64,000 nucleotides of DNA from PALSA-1353 sp050012375. GTDB lineage: Bacteria > Planctomycetota > Phycisphaerae > Tepidisphaerales > Tepidisphaeraceae. The notes beneath the pieces were generated by a model. The model was not told the DNA's origin, made no database searches, and saw only the letters and a list, made by a program, of their open reading frames with translations. Numbering within the stretch: position 1 is the stretch's first letter; the number at the start of each line of letters is the position of its first letter. Positions 52,131 through 60,347 of the stretch are shown here, piece by piece. The stretch spans positions 1-64,000 of the forward strand of contig JBEKHH010000027.1 in NCBI GenBank assembly GCA_050012375.1. The letters are read 5' to 3'. Made by a program: the position numbers and the translations under genes.

Positions 52131-54489
52131 AGGACTGGGCCGGTCGCGCAGGAAATGGATGGCCATTTGCATTTTCGCGGTTGCGGCCGCTTCCGCCGTC
52201 GGCTGGCTGCGCCTGCGCGTCGATAGCTCCCTGGAGCCGCTGCTGCCGGAAGGCAGCCAGGCCAAGCAGACGGTGCTTTTTCTGCGCGATTCCAGTTTTG
52301 CAGCCAACGCCGTTCTCTGGTTCCGGTTGACCGGCAGCGGCTCGGTCTCCGATTTGATCGCCGCCGCCGACGCAACGGAAAAGCGGCTCGATCCCCGCCT
52401 TATCAACCGCGTCATCCAACCGCCGAGCGAATCCAACGCCGTCGATCAGGCGATTGGGTTGCTCGATCATGCGGGCGAATTGCTCGACCCGAACGACCTT
52501 GCCGATCTGCAAAAGGCGACCACGCCGGAGGCGCTTCGCAAGCGAATGCGCGAAATCTTCGTGCAACTGGTCAAGCCCCAGGGATCGTTCCTCCAGCAGA
52601 TCATCCGCCGCGATCCGCTCGGGGTCAGCGCCAGGATTCTGTCGCGGCTCTACGACCTGTCCAACGGGATGGGCTTTCGAGTTGAAATAAAAAATGGCCA
52701 CTTCCTCAGCTCTGACGGCCGACAATTGATCCTCGTTCTCGAGACATCCACCACCGCGACCAACATCGTCAGCTCCGACCAACTGGTGGCGCATCTCCAG
52801 GATCTGTGCGCCGCGGCGCCGCCGGGAATTGAGATCATTCCCATCTGCGGCCAGATTCACACCGTGCAGAACGAACAACTGATGCGGCACGACGTTCACC
52901 TGTCCGGCGCCATCAACACGGTTGTTTTCCTCTCGCTTTTTCTGCTGGTGTCCCGCGACTGGCGGGTCGGCGCCGTGTTTTTGCTGCCGCTGGTGACGGC
53001 CGCTCTGACCATTGGATTGTGCGCGCTCGTTCACCCCAGCCTCAGCACGATGATGGTTGCGATGACCTTCGCGATGGCCGGCAGCGCCGTCGATTACGGC
53101 ATCTATGTTTATACCGCCGTCCGCATGGGAACCGATTTCCGCGCCGACATGCGCCGCATTCGACGGCCGCTTCTGATCAGCCATCTGACAACCCTGGGCG
53201 TATTCGTCGCCTTCACCTTTTCCAAAATCCCCGCGTACCGGCAGTTGGGCTATCTCACCAGCATTTCGCTGGTTCTGTCCCTGCTGAGCGCGCTGTTCAT
53301 TTTGCCGAGGATGCTGCGGGCCGGCGGAAACATCGTCGCCCTGGGCCGCGGAATGCTCCTGGACCGCTGGGGCAAAATGATGGCGCCGGCCGTGATCGCC
53401 GCGGCCATTCTCTTGGTCGCCGGGATTTTCTTTTCCCGAAACATCAAATTCGATTCGGATATCACGCGCATGGATGGCGTCAGCGCCTCGGTCAAACAGG
53501 CGGAAAAAGATTTCCAGAAAAACTGGGGCCGCACCGATGCCGATCTGGCGCTTCTCGTCGTCACCGCCCCGACGCGCGACGCCGCCGAGCTCGCCAACGA
53601 CCGGATCTATCCGCTCATCCCCCAGCTTCCCGACGGACCATTCGTGTCGATCAGCAGCGTCTGGCCCTCCTCCGCCACGCGCCACGCCAACGAAAAACGC
53701 TGGCGGGCGTTCTGGTCCGAGCAGCGCGTTTCAAAGCTGCGCGGCGATTTGGCGGCGGCCGGTGAACCCTACGGCTTTTCCGCCACCGCCTTCGATCCAT
53801 TTTTCCAGGGCCTGGCAAATCCACCCTCGGGCGACGAGCCGCCGGAGATCATTACCACAATGGCCGGACAATTCACCGCTCGCTCCAATGGCAATTGGCA
53901 GATGCTCAGCTATTTTGACGACACGCCCGCCAATATCGCCGCAGTCCGCGCCGCTTTGCGCGATCGGCCCGATGTCCAGGTCGTCTCGCGCGGGGTGCTG
54001 GCGCAAGCCTTCAAGGATTCGGGTATTTCTGAAACGCACCTTCTGGTCGGCATCAGCGTCGCGTTCATCATCGTCTCGCTGCTGGCGCTGACGCGCAGTT
54101 GGGTCAAATCGCTCATCATCATGTTGCCCGTGTTGGCCGGGCTCGTTGCCATGGTGGCGGCATTGTCGATGATGTCCATGTCATTAAGTCTTCTTACAGT
54201 CATCGCCGCCATCGTCGTGCTGGCGCTGACCAGCGATTACGGCGTATTCGCCGCCTACGCCTGCGACGGACGCGAGACGATCCTCGGCCAGGGAATGGCG
54301 TCGGTTCACGTGTCTTGTGGGGCCACAGCGGTGGGGACGGGCGTGATGATGTTCGCCAGACATCCGGCGTTGTTCTACGTCGCCTTCAGTCTGACCACGG
54401 GTTTGCTGGGCGGGTATCTGGCGGCTTTTTTTGTCATCCCCGGAGTCTGCTATCTTTGGGCGAAGGGCGCGAGGCGGGGGGCGGCATGA
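52120..54489 (+). CDS. MMPL/RND exporter of the aryl-polyene-like cluster (ApeM-like)
   Basis: This 789-residue protein has the RND plan, with an N-terminal span (WMAICIFAVAAASAVGW), two large periplasmic loops and two blocks of membrane spans. It has AGSAVDYGIYVYTAVRMGT in the first half and VLALTSDYGVFAAYACDG in the second, the Asp-containing helices of proton-driven exporters. In aryl polyene clusters the equivalent (ApeM) is thought to help move the lipid to the outer membrane. The ATG at 52120 has GGAGGA upstream. It overlaps both neighbours. It is related to but distinct from the MMPL protein at 45144. Confidence 0.85.
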   Translation: MNVEGLGRSRRKWMAICIFAVAAASAVGWLRLRVDSSLEPLLPEGSQAKQTVLFLRDSSFAANAVLWFRLTGSGSVSDLIAAADATEKRLDPRLINRVIQPPSESNAVDQAIGLLDHAGELLDPNDLADLQKATTPEALRKRMREIFVQLVKPQGSFLQQIIRRDPLGVSARILSRLYDLSNGMGFRVEIKNGHFLSSDGRQLILVLETSTTATNIVSSDQLVAHLQDLCAAAPPGIEIIPICGQIHTVQNEQLMRHDVHLSGAINTVVFLSLFLLVSRDWRVGAVFLLPLVTAALTIGLCALVHPSLSTMMVAMTFAMAGSAVDYGIYVYTAVRMGTDFRADMRRIRRPLLISHLTTLGVFVAFTFSKIPAYRQLGYLTSISLVLSLLSALFILPRMLRAGGNIVALGRGMLLDRWGKMMAPAVIAAAILLVAGIFFSRNIKFDSDITRMDGVSASVKQAEKDFQKNWGRTDADLALLVVTAPTRDAAELANDRIYPLIPQLPDGPFVSISSVWPSSATRHANEKRWRAFWSEQRVSKLRGDLAAAGEPYGFSATAFDPFFQGLANPPSGDEPPEIITTMAGQFTARSNGNWQMLSYFDDTPANIAAVRAALRDRPDVQVVSRGVLAQAFKDSGISETHLLVGISVAFIIVSLLALTRSWVKSLIIMLPVLAGLVAMVAALSMMSMSLSLLTVIAAIVVLALTSDYGVFAAYACDGRETILGQGMASVHVSCGATAVGTGVMMFARHPALFYVAFSLTTGLLGGYLAAFFVIPGVCYLWAKGARRGAA

Positions 54490-55163
54490 CCCGGGCATGG
54501 ATCGCGCCGCCGATGCTGCTGCTGGCTTTTATGGCCGGCTGCGCCGCCGAGCCGTTCACTCGCCCGCCCTTGCCGCTCTTGAAGAATCCCAATCCGCAGG
54601 CCATGCGCGACAACGTCGCGCACGCCGTCCCGGATCGATTCACCTCCGATGATACCGTCATCATCCAGGCTCCCTTTCGCAACGATATGGCCGTCCTGGG
54701 CGTGCTGCGCGTGAATCGCCCGGCAGGCACGTTTGAGCTGGTCGGGCTCAATCAGCTTGGCGTCAAGCTGTTCCATCTCAGCGGCGATCCCCGCGGCAAC
54801 TCCATTCGCTTCGCCATCCCTCCGCTCATGGAAAATAAGGACCTGCTGATGGGCATCGCCGAGGACATCCGGAGAATGTTTTTTGACCTCGTGCCCGATA
54901 GCGGGGCGAAAATCGATGTCCGCTCGACCACGGTTCGGTTCTGTGAGAAAACATCGCAAGGCAAAATGGTGTATGAACTCGGCGGCGATCCGCCGATTCT
55001 GCTGGATAAACAACTCGTCGGCTGCTTCGGCCCGATCTGGCGGGTGAGGTATTTTCAGTACGCCTCGTCCCCCGGCAGTCTTTACCCCCGCGGAATCGTC
55101 ATGGATAATAGTCATTATCATTACCGAATCATCGTGAAGAATCGAGGCTGGGGAGTCGAATGA
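54486..55163 (+). CDS. DUF3261-like lipoprotein (ApeN-like)
   Basis: This 225-residue protein has a lipoprotein signal with lipobox MAGC (about residues 16-19 of the mature motif, FMAGCAAEPF). A mainly beta-strand domain follows, including DTVIIQAPFRNDMAVLGVLR and LVGLNQLGVKLFHLSG. Small lipoproteins of this type accompany the LolA-like and MMPL genes of aryl polyene clusters and probably complete transfer to the outer membrane. It overlaps both neighbours by four bases. Confidence 0.72.
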   Translation: MTRAWIAPPMLLLAFMAGCAAEPFTRPPLPLLKNPNPQAMRDNVAHAVPDRFTSDDTVIIQAPFRNDMAVLGVLRVNRPAGTFELVGLNQLGVKLFHLSGDPRGNSIRFAIPPLMENKDLLMGIAEDIRRMFFDLVPDSGAKIDVRSTTVRFCEKTSQGKMVYELGGDPPILLDKQLVGCFGPIWRVRYFQYASSPGSLYPRGIVMDNSHYHYRIIVKNRGWGVE

Positions 55164-55555
55164 ACCCGGTTCGCAAGCAGATTCAATCCATGCTTCGGGT
55201 GGAGGAGCGCGACGGCGGCTTTCGCGCCTGGTTCGACGTGGATCCAAATCTAAGCGTGCTTCCGGACCATTTTCCAAATCGTCCGATTCTTCCGGGGATT
55301 TGCATGGTTCAGGCGGTGCTTCTGGCCGGCGCCGCCCGGCAGGGCGTTGCCGAGCTCCGCGTTCGCCTGCTGAAAAACGCGAAGTGGCTCCAGCCCGTCG
55401 AGCCGGGGCAGCAGGTCGTCATCGACGCCGAAATGATTCCCGTAAACGACGGCGACTTTCATATTAAGGCGAAATTGTCCGTCGCGGGCGGGCGATGCGC
55501 GGAGTTTTCCCTCGTGGTTCGCCCCGTCCTTGCCGAGGAGGAGGTTCGCCCATGA
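55160..55555 (+). CDS. Hotdog-fold dehydratase (ApeI-like, FabA/FabZ superfamily)
   Basis: This is a 131-residue hotdog protein. The segment LPDHFPNRPILPGICMVQAV corresponds to the FabZ/FabA substrate-binding region HFPGxPxxPGxxxxE, including the catalytic His of DHF. The usual catalytic Glu is not obvious: MVQAVLLAG has Gln where Glu is typical, a feature to check. ApeI partners ApeP to dehydrate 3-hydroxyacyl chains in aryl polyene synthesis, and an ApeP-like domain is encoded by the first gene of this operon. It overlaps both neighbours by four bases. Confidence 0.75.
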   Translation: MNPVRKQIQSMLRVEERDGGFRAWFDVDPNLSVLPDHFPNRPILPGICMVQAVLLAGAARQGVAELRVRLLKNAKWLQPVEPGQQVVIDAEMIPVNDGDFHIKAKLSVAGGRCAEFSLVVRPVLAEEEVRP

Positions 55556-56043
55556 TCCATCCGATCCGACGGCAAAAGGGGGGCTATTTCCCCGCTAGCG
55601 CGGGCGCACCGGCGCCGCTGATCGTACGGCTGAAACATCGCATTCGCTTCAGCGACGTCGATCCCATGGCTGTTCTCTGGCATGGGCGCTATGCCCAGCT
55701 TTTCGAGCAGGCGAGCGAGGAGCTTGGCCGCGCCTGTGGGATGGGCTACGCCGATTTCGTTCGCGATCGCCTGCAAGCGCCCGTCGTCCAGCTTCACGTC
55801 GATTACTTCGCCCCGGTTGTTCTCGGCGAGCAGGTTACGATCACCGGCAAATTGATCTGGAATGAGGCGGCTCGCATCGACACGGAGTACCAGATTCACA
55901 AAGAGCGTGGCCCATTGGCCGCCGCCGGATACACGGTGCAGATGTTCGTCGATGCAACCGGCGCGCCGCTGATGGCAACTCCGGCGATGCTGGAGAACTG
56001 TCGCAAACGCTGGAGGGCCGGCGAGTTTGCCGATCTGCGATGA
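55552..56043 (+). CDS. Hotdog thioesterase (ApeK-like, 4-hydroxybenzoyl-CoA type)
   Basis: This 163-residue protein has the YbgC/4-hydroxybenzoyl-CoA thioesterase pattern, RFSDVDPMAVLWHGRYAQLF with the catalytic Asp in DVDPMAVLWHG. VVQLHVDYFAPVVLGEQVTI follows. It would release or proofread acyl chains on the carrier protein. The first 20 residues are basic and atypical. The ATG at 55552 overlaps the previous stop, and the next start overlaps this stop. Confidence 0.8.
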   Translation: MIHPIRRQKGGYFPASAGAPAPLIVRLKHRIRFSDVDPMAVLWHGRYAQLFEQASEELGRACGMGYADFVRDRLQAPVVQLHVDYFAPVVLGEQVTITGKLIWNEAARIDTEYQIHKERGPLAAAGYTVQMFVDATGAPLMATPAMLENCRKRWRAGEFADLR

Positions 56044-57164
56044 ACGTTGCCATTGTTCAATCGGATGTCGTGACCGCCTACGGCTGGGGGCTGGACGCGT
56101 TGTGGGACGGTCTGCTCAGCAATGAAACGGCCATCCGCGCAACCGATCGTTTTGTGGAGCGGGGATTTCTCAGCAATCAGGCCGCCATCATCCCCGAACT
56201 TGAAATTCACGCCGGCGAATCCCGGGCGATGGCCATGCTCAGGCGGCTCCTCCGGCCGCTCATCGCGAAAATCGATCCCTTGACTCCGCTGATCCTCGCC
56301 ACGACGGTCGGCGAGATCGAATATGTTGAAGCAGCGATCCTGAGCCATCGGCCCGAATTGGCCGCCGACGCCCGGCCGCAGGTACTGCTTCGGCGAATCA
56401 AGCAATTGCTTGGGCTGCGGGGGGCGGCCATGGTTGTATCTTGCGCATGCGCATCCTCCGCGGTAGCGATCTCTCGAGCCGCATCGATGATCCGCCACGG
56501 CGATGCCAAACGAGTTCTCCTTGTCGCCTGTGATTCGGTGTCGGAGTTCGTCTATTCGGGCTTTTCGACGCTGCTTTCGCTGTGTGAGGGACCGGCGCGT
56601 CCGTTCGACGCCCAGCGCGGCGGGCTGACGCTCGGCGAAGGGGCCGCGTGGGCATTGCTCGCCTCGGACGAATCGCCGCGCGGGGGCGCGACTTCGATCC
56701 TCGGTTGGGGCAATACCACCGACGCCGTCCACATGACCGCGCCCGACCGCGACGCCCGGGGATTATCGCGCGCCATCGCCAAAGCCTGCGCGATGGCGGG
56801 CAAAACCGCCGATGAAATTTCGTTCATCGCCGCCCACGGCACCGCCACGCTCTACAGCGACGCGATGGAATTGGTCGCTTTGCGCGGGGCGACTCGCCGG
56901 CCCAGGCCGATCTTCTCCGTCAAGGGGGGCGTCGGCCACACACTGGCTTCCGCGGGGCTCGTGCAGATTCTCGTCGCCGCTCGGGCGATGTCCCTCGGCA
57001 TCGTTCCGCCCACCGTCGGGCTCCAGGTCCTCGACCCATCCGCCGTGGATTGGGCACACAAAACCTCCGTCCAGATCGGTCGCGCTCCGCTGGCTCTGTC
57101 GATCAGCTCCGGCTTCGGCGGCGTGAACACCGCCGTCGTCCTCGGCGGGGGGGATCAATCGTGA
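56040..57164 (+). CDS. Beta-ketoacyl-ACP synthase, complete catalytic triad (ApeR/ApeO-like)
   Basis: This 374-residue ketosynthase has the full Cys-His-His set with Lys: Cys 137 in SCACASSAVA, His in AAHGTATLYSD (about 266), and Lys 295 and His 300 in SVKGGVGHTLASAG. It catalyses decarboxylative chain extension on an acyl carrier protein. Aryl polyene clusters carry such a ketosynthase along with a truncated partner, and here the next gene encodes a short ketosynthase-like protein. It overlaps both neighbours by four bases. Confidence 0.88.
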   Translation: MNVAIVQSDVVTAYGWGLDALWDGLLSNETAIRATDRFVERGFLSNQAAIIPELEIHAGESRAMAMLRRLLRPLIAKIDPLTPLILATTVGEIEYVEAAILSHRPELAADARPQVLLRRIKQLLGLRGAAMVVSCACASSAVAISRAASMIRHGDAKRVLLVACDSVSEFVYSGFSTLLSLCEGPARPFDAQRGGLTLGEGAAWALLASDESPRGGATSILGWGNTTDAVHMTAPDRDARGLSRAIAKACAMAGKTADEISFIAAHGTATLYSDAMELVALRGATRRPRPIFSVKGGVGHTLASAGLVQILVAARAMSLGIVPPTVGLQVLDPSAVDWAHKTSVQIGRAPLALSISSGFGGVNTAVVLGGGDQS

Positions 57165-57799
57165 TTCGCGCCGTCGCCTGGTTTTGCGCCGAACATCACG
57201 GTCTCTTCACGCCCGCGGGGCAGTCGTGGCAAGGGCCCTCGCCGGCCCTGTCCACCTCGGCCAGCGCCGTCGAATTGATCGGCCGGCCCGTCAATTACTT
57301 CTCTCGCATGACGACCGAGGCTCGCTTTTGCCTCTGCGCGGCCGGCATGGCCCTGAAGGCCATCCGTTGGCAGGAATCGCGCGAATCGGAGATCGGCATA
57401 GCCTCCGCGGGTTCCGACGGGTTTCTTGCGGCCAATCAGGAATACTTCCGCGATTACGTCGCCTGCGGCCGAACCCTTGGACGCGGTAATCTGTTCATTT
57501 ACACTCTTCCCACCAGCGTGCTCGGCGAGGTCGCCATCGTCCTGTCGCTCACCGGACCCTGCTTGTTTATCCATGACGATACTCTCCCGCTGCCGTCGCT
57601 GGCTCGGCACGCCCAGCGGATTGTGGCCGATGGCGAGGCTGCCGGGATGCTGGCCCTCTGGAGCGATCCGCGGGCCGCGGTGTGCATGGCGGTTGACGCC
57701 GGCCCGGGCGAGGACAATATTTTCGAATTGTTATCGAAATCGGAGGCGACTCCGTTGCAACTGGCCAGCGGTTTTCAATTGATGGTTCAGCGAGCATGA
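57161..57799 (+). CDS. Short ketosynthase-like protein lacking the catalytic Cys (chain-length-factor type)
   Basis: This 212-residue protein looks like the N-terminal half of a ketosynthase fold (EARFCLCAAGMALKAIRW, GSDGFLAANQEYFRDYVACG). At the usual catalytic site it reads LTGPCLFIHDDTLPL (about residue 132), without the Cys that follows GPS-type motifs. Short ketosynthase-like proteins called chain length factors occur in aryl polyene clusters (ApeC) and pair with an active ketosynthase, likely the preceding gene. Starts with GTG, overlapping by four bases on both sides. Confidence 0.68.
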   Translation: MIRAVAWFCAEHHGLFTPAGQSWQGPSPALSTSASAVELIGRPVNYFSRMTTEARFCLCAAGMALKAIRWQESRESEIGIASAGSDGFLAANQEYFRDYVACGRTLGRGNLFIYTLPTSVLGEVAIVLSLTGPCLFIHDDTLPLPSLARHAQRIVADGEAAGMLALWSDPRAAVCMAVDAGPGEDNIFELLSKSEATPLQLASGFQLMVQRA

Positions 57800-58902
57800 C
57801 CCAGATCTGGTGCGGGATTCCGGTGCACAACAACGCCGCCACGATCGCCGACGTGGCCCGGCGCTGCCGCGAGCAAATCCAGAGCGTCGTGGTTGTCGAT
57901 GATGGCAGCACCGACGCCGACCTGCGCGAGCTTCTTAAACCCCTGGACGTCGCGGTCGTTCGCCATTCATCGAATCTTGGCAAGGGCGCCGCGCTGCTCA
58001 CCGCGTTTCGATACGCCGCCGAGCGCGGCGCCGAATACCTCCTCACCCTCGACGGCGACGGCCAGCATTTCCCTGAGGACATCCCCGTTTTCCTCCCGCG
58101 GCTTGCGCCGGACACCATCCTCATCGGCTCTCGCGACAAAATCGTCGGCGACATGCCTCGATCCAGTCATTTCGGCCGCGACTTTTCAGATTTCTGGATC
58201 TGCGTCGAATCCGGCGCAACCCTCCGCGACACGCAAAGCGGGTTTCGCGCTTACCCCGTGCAACCCGCGCTGGGTCTGCGATTGGCTTGCCGTCATTACA
58301 ATCTAGAGATGGAGATCATCACGCGGGCGATTTGGGCCGGGCTGGCGGTCAAATGCGTGCCGATTCGCGCCCGGTATTTTGAGGTCGGACAAAGGGTCTC
58401 CCATTTTCGGCCCTTCCTCGACAACCTCCGCATTTCGCTGCTTCATACGCGACTGGTATTGCGACGCCTGCTGCCGATCCCCCATCGCAGGATTCCAGGC
58501 ACAGCCAAGCCCCGGGGCCGATCCCCCGGGCAATGGCTCAAACAGCTCTGCGTGGAGAATTCGAGTCCACTGGGCCTGGCGGCGGCGGCGGCGCTGAGCG
58601 TGCTGTTGAGCACGCTTCTCTGGCCCTGGGGCCCGATTGTCGTTCTATATCTGGCGATGCGCCTGCATCTCAATAAAATCATGGTGCTGGCGAACCTGGC
58701 CATTTGCCTCCCCCGCGCGCTGCCCGAATTCTGCCTGACCGTTGGACGGTTCGTCCTGCATCCGCATGTCAGCCCGTTCCTGCAATGGTACGTGGGATCG
58801 CATATCGTGGCGTTCCTGGTTTCGCCGGCGCTGGCGCTGGTGGTTTACGGCGTGGCGCGGCAAATCCGGCCCCGGTTGCCCCTGGCGGGGAATCAAACAT
58901 GA
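57796..58902 (+). CDS. Family 2 glycosyltransferase with C-terminal DUF2062-like membrane domain
   Basis: This is a 368-residue protein. Residues 1-225 are a GT2 domain with VVVVDDGSTDADLRELL and LLTLDGDGQHFPED (the metal-binding DxD-type region). QSGFRAYPVQP and HYNLEMEIITRAIW follow. Residues of about 245-350 hold membrane segments resembling DUF2062. Polyprenyl-phosphate mannosyltransferase-like enzymes have this build. In aryl polyene clusters a glycosyltransferase (ApeJ) is also present and may add the head-group sugar. It overlaps both neighbours by four bases. Confidence 0.78.
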   Translation: MTQIWCGIPVHNNAATIADVARRCREQIQSVVVVDDGSTDADLRELLKPLDVAVVRHSSNLGKGAALLTAFRYAAERGAEYLLTLDGDGQHFPEDIPVFLPRLAPDTILIGSRDKIVGDMPRSSHFGRDFSDFWICVESGATLRDTQSGFRAYPVQPALGLRLACRHYNLEMEIITRAIWAGLAVKCVPIRARYFEVGQRVSHFRPFLDNLRISLLHTRLVLRRLLPIPHRRIPGTAKPRGRSPGQWLKQLCVENSSPLGLAAAAALSVLLSTLLWPWGPIVVLYLAMRLHLNKIMVLANLAICLPRALPEFCLTVGRFVLHPHVSPFLQWYVGSHIVAFLVSPALALVVYGVARQIRPRLPLAGNQT

Positions 58903-60347
58903 ATATCGTCGAATTGATTCGCCAGGAGACCCGGCAGTTTGCCGCCAGAACGGCAATCGTCGGAGGCTCTCGCACCATCACCTATGGCCAGCTCCTGGAT
59001 CGCATCGCCGTCTTCGCCAAGCTTCTTTCCGCCCGCAATGTCGGCCCAGGCCAGCGGATTGCATTTCGATGCGCCGATGGCATCGACTACGTGATCGGCG
59101 CCCTGGCCCTGCTCGATTGCGGCGCCGCCGTTGTGCCCGTCGCCGATTCGCTCACCCCCGGCGAGATCCTGGAAACCATCGAGCGCATTGATGTGAATGG
59201 CGTGCTGACGAATTCAAATTTGCCGCGCGCCGCCGGCGATGAGGCCGCCCAAAAAATCGACGACCTGTTCCTCTGGCGGCCGCGCCAGGCCGATCCCGAG
59301 CTGGACCAGCGATGCCGCGACCTGGGCGCGGCGTTCATCCGCTTCTCCTCCGGCACGACAGGCCAGAGCAAAGGCGTCGTGATTTCCCATCGTTCGATTC
59401 TTGAGCGCACCGACGCCGCCAACCAGGGTCTGGCGATTTCCGATCGCGATGTGATCCTCTGGGTCCTGGGCATGAGCCACCATTTTGTCGTTTCGATTCT
59501 TCTGTTCCTTCGCAAGGCCGCGACGATCGTCGTCGCCAACCAGCGGTTTCCCTTCTCCGTCCTGGAAGCCGCCCAGCGCGTTCGGCTCACATTCATCTAC
59601 GGCTCGCCGGTGCATTTCTACCTGCTGGCCGTCTCAAACCTGGTGAAGCCCGACTCATTGAAGGACGTGCGCATGGCCATCAGCACGGCGATGAAGATGC
59701 CGCCGGAAATCTTCACTCAATTCTCGCAAAAATTCGGACTTACCCCGTCAGAGGCCTACGGCATCATCGAAATCGGCCTTCCCTTCATCAACACCGAAGC
59801 GGGAACCGCCGGCGGAAATACCGTCGGCCGCGCTCTCCCCGATTATCAGGTGCAAATTGAAAACCCCGATCCCGACGGCATCGGCGAGGTCCTGGTCAAG
59901 GGCAAGGGAATGTTCGACGCCTATTTCTCGCCCTGGCGGCTCCGCGAGCAGTGTCTGCGCAACGGCTGGTTCGACACCGGCGACCTTGGCCGCGTCGATG
60001 AGCGGGGGCGGCTTTCCCTGCTGGGGCGCAGCAAGACGGTCATCGTCTGCGCCGGCATGAAAGTGTTTCCCGAGGAAGTCGAAGAGACCATCAACTCCAT
60101 GCCCGGGGTCAAGGAATCGCTCGTATCGGGAAAAGAGCATCCGCAATATGGCCAGACGCCCGTCGCCCGCGTGGTCGTCGCGCCAAACATCGTCGATCCG
60201 GCAAGAATCATTGAAGAACTTCGCGGCTACTGCCTCAGGCGTCTTTCGTCCTACAAGGTGCCCCTCGAATTTCGCGAGGTCGACGCTCTGCCCAAGACCC
60301 GGACCGGGAAGCTCATTCGCTCATCTACCGCAGCAACGACGACTTGA
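58899..60347 (+). CDS. AMP-dependent acyl ligase (ApeH-like)
   Basis: This 482-residue protein is an ANL-superfamily adenylating enzyme. FIRFSSGTTGQSKGVVISHR is the P-loop-like A3 motif. AYGIIEIGLPFIN and GWFDTGDLGRVDERG are the later conserved parts. The C-terminal Lys sits in LPKTRTGKLIRSS. It would activate the aromatic or acyl starter as an adenylate for loading onto the carrier protein. It is the last gene of the plus-strand operon and its final 23 bases overlap the end of the convergent gene. Confidence 0.88.
   Translation: MNIVELIRQETRQFAARTAIVGGSRTITYGQLLDRIAVFAKLLSARNVGPGQRIAFRCADGIDYVIGALALLDCGAAVVPVADSLTPGEILETIERIDVNGVLTNSNLPRAAGDEAAQKIDDLFLWRPRQADPELDQRCRDLGAAFIRFSSGTTGQSKGVVISHRSILERTDAANQGLAISDRDVILWVLGMSHHFVVSILLFLRKAATIVVANQRFPFSVLEAAQRVRLTFIYGSPVHFYLLAVSNLVKPDSLKDVRMAISTAMKMPPEIFTQFSQKFGLTPSEAYGIIEIGLPFINTEAGTAGGNTVGRALPDYQVQIENPDPDGIGEVLVKGKGMFDAYFSPWRLREQCLRNGWFDTGDLGRVDERGRLSLLGRSKTVIVCAGMKVFPEEVEETINSMPGVKESLVSGKEHPQYGQTPVARVVVAPNIVDPARIIEELRGYCLRRLSSYKVPLEFREVDALPKTRTGKLIRSSTAATTT

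Noticed and set aside
52090..53685. 531-codon open frame antisense to the cluster MMPL gene
   Set aside because: Asp/Gly/Arg-rich shadow of the exporter, no motif.
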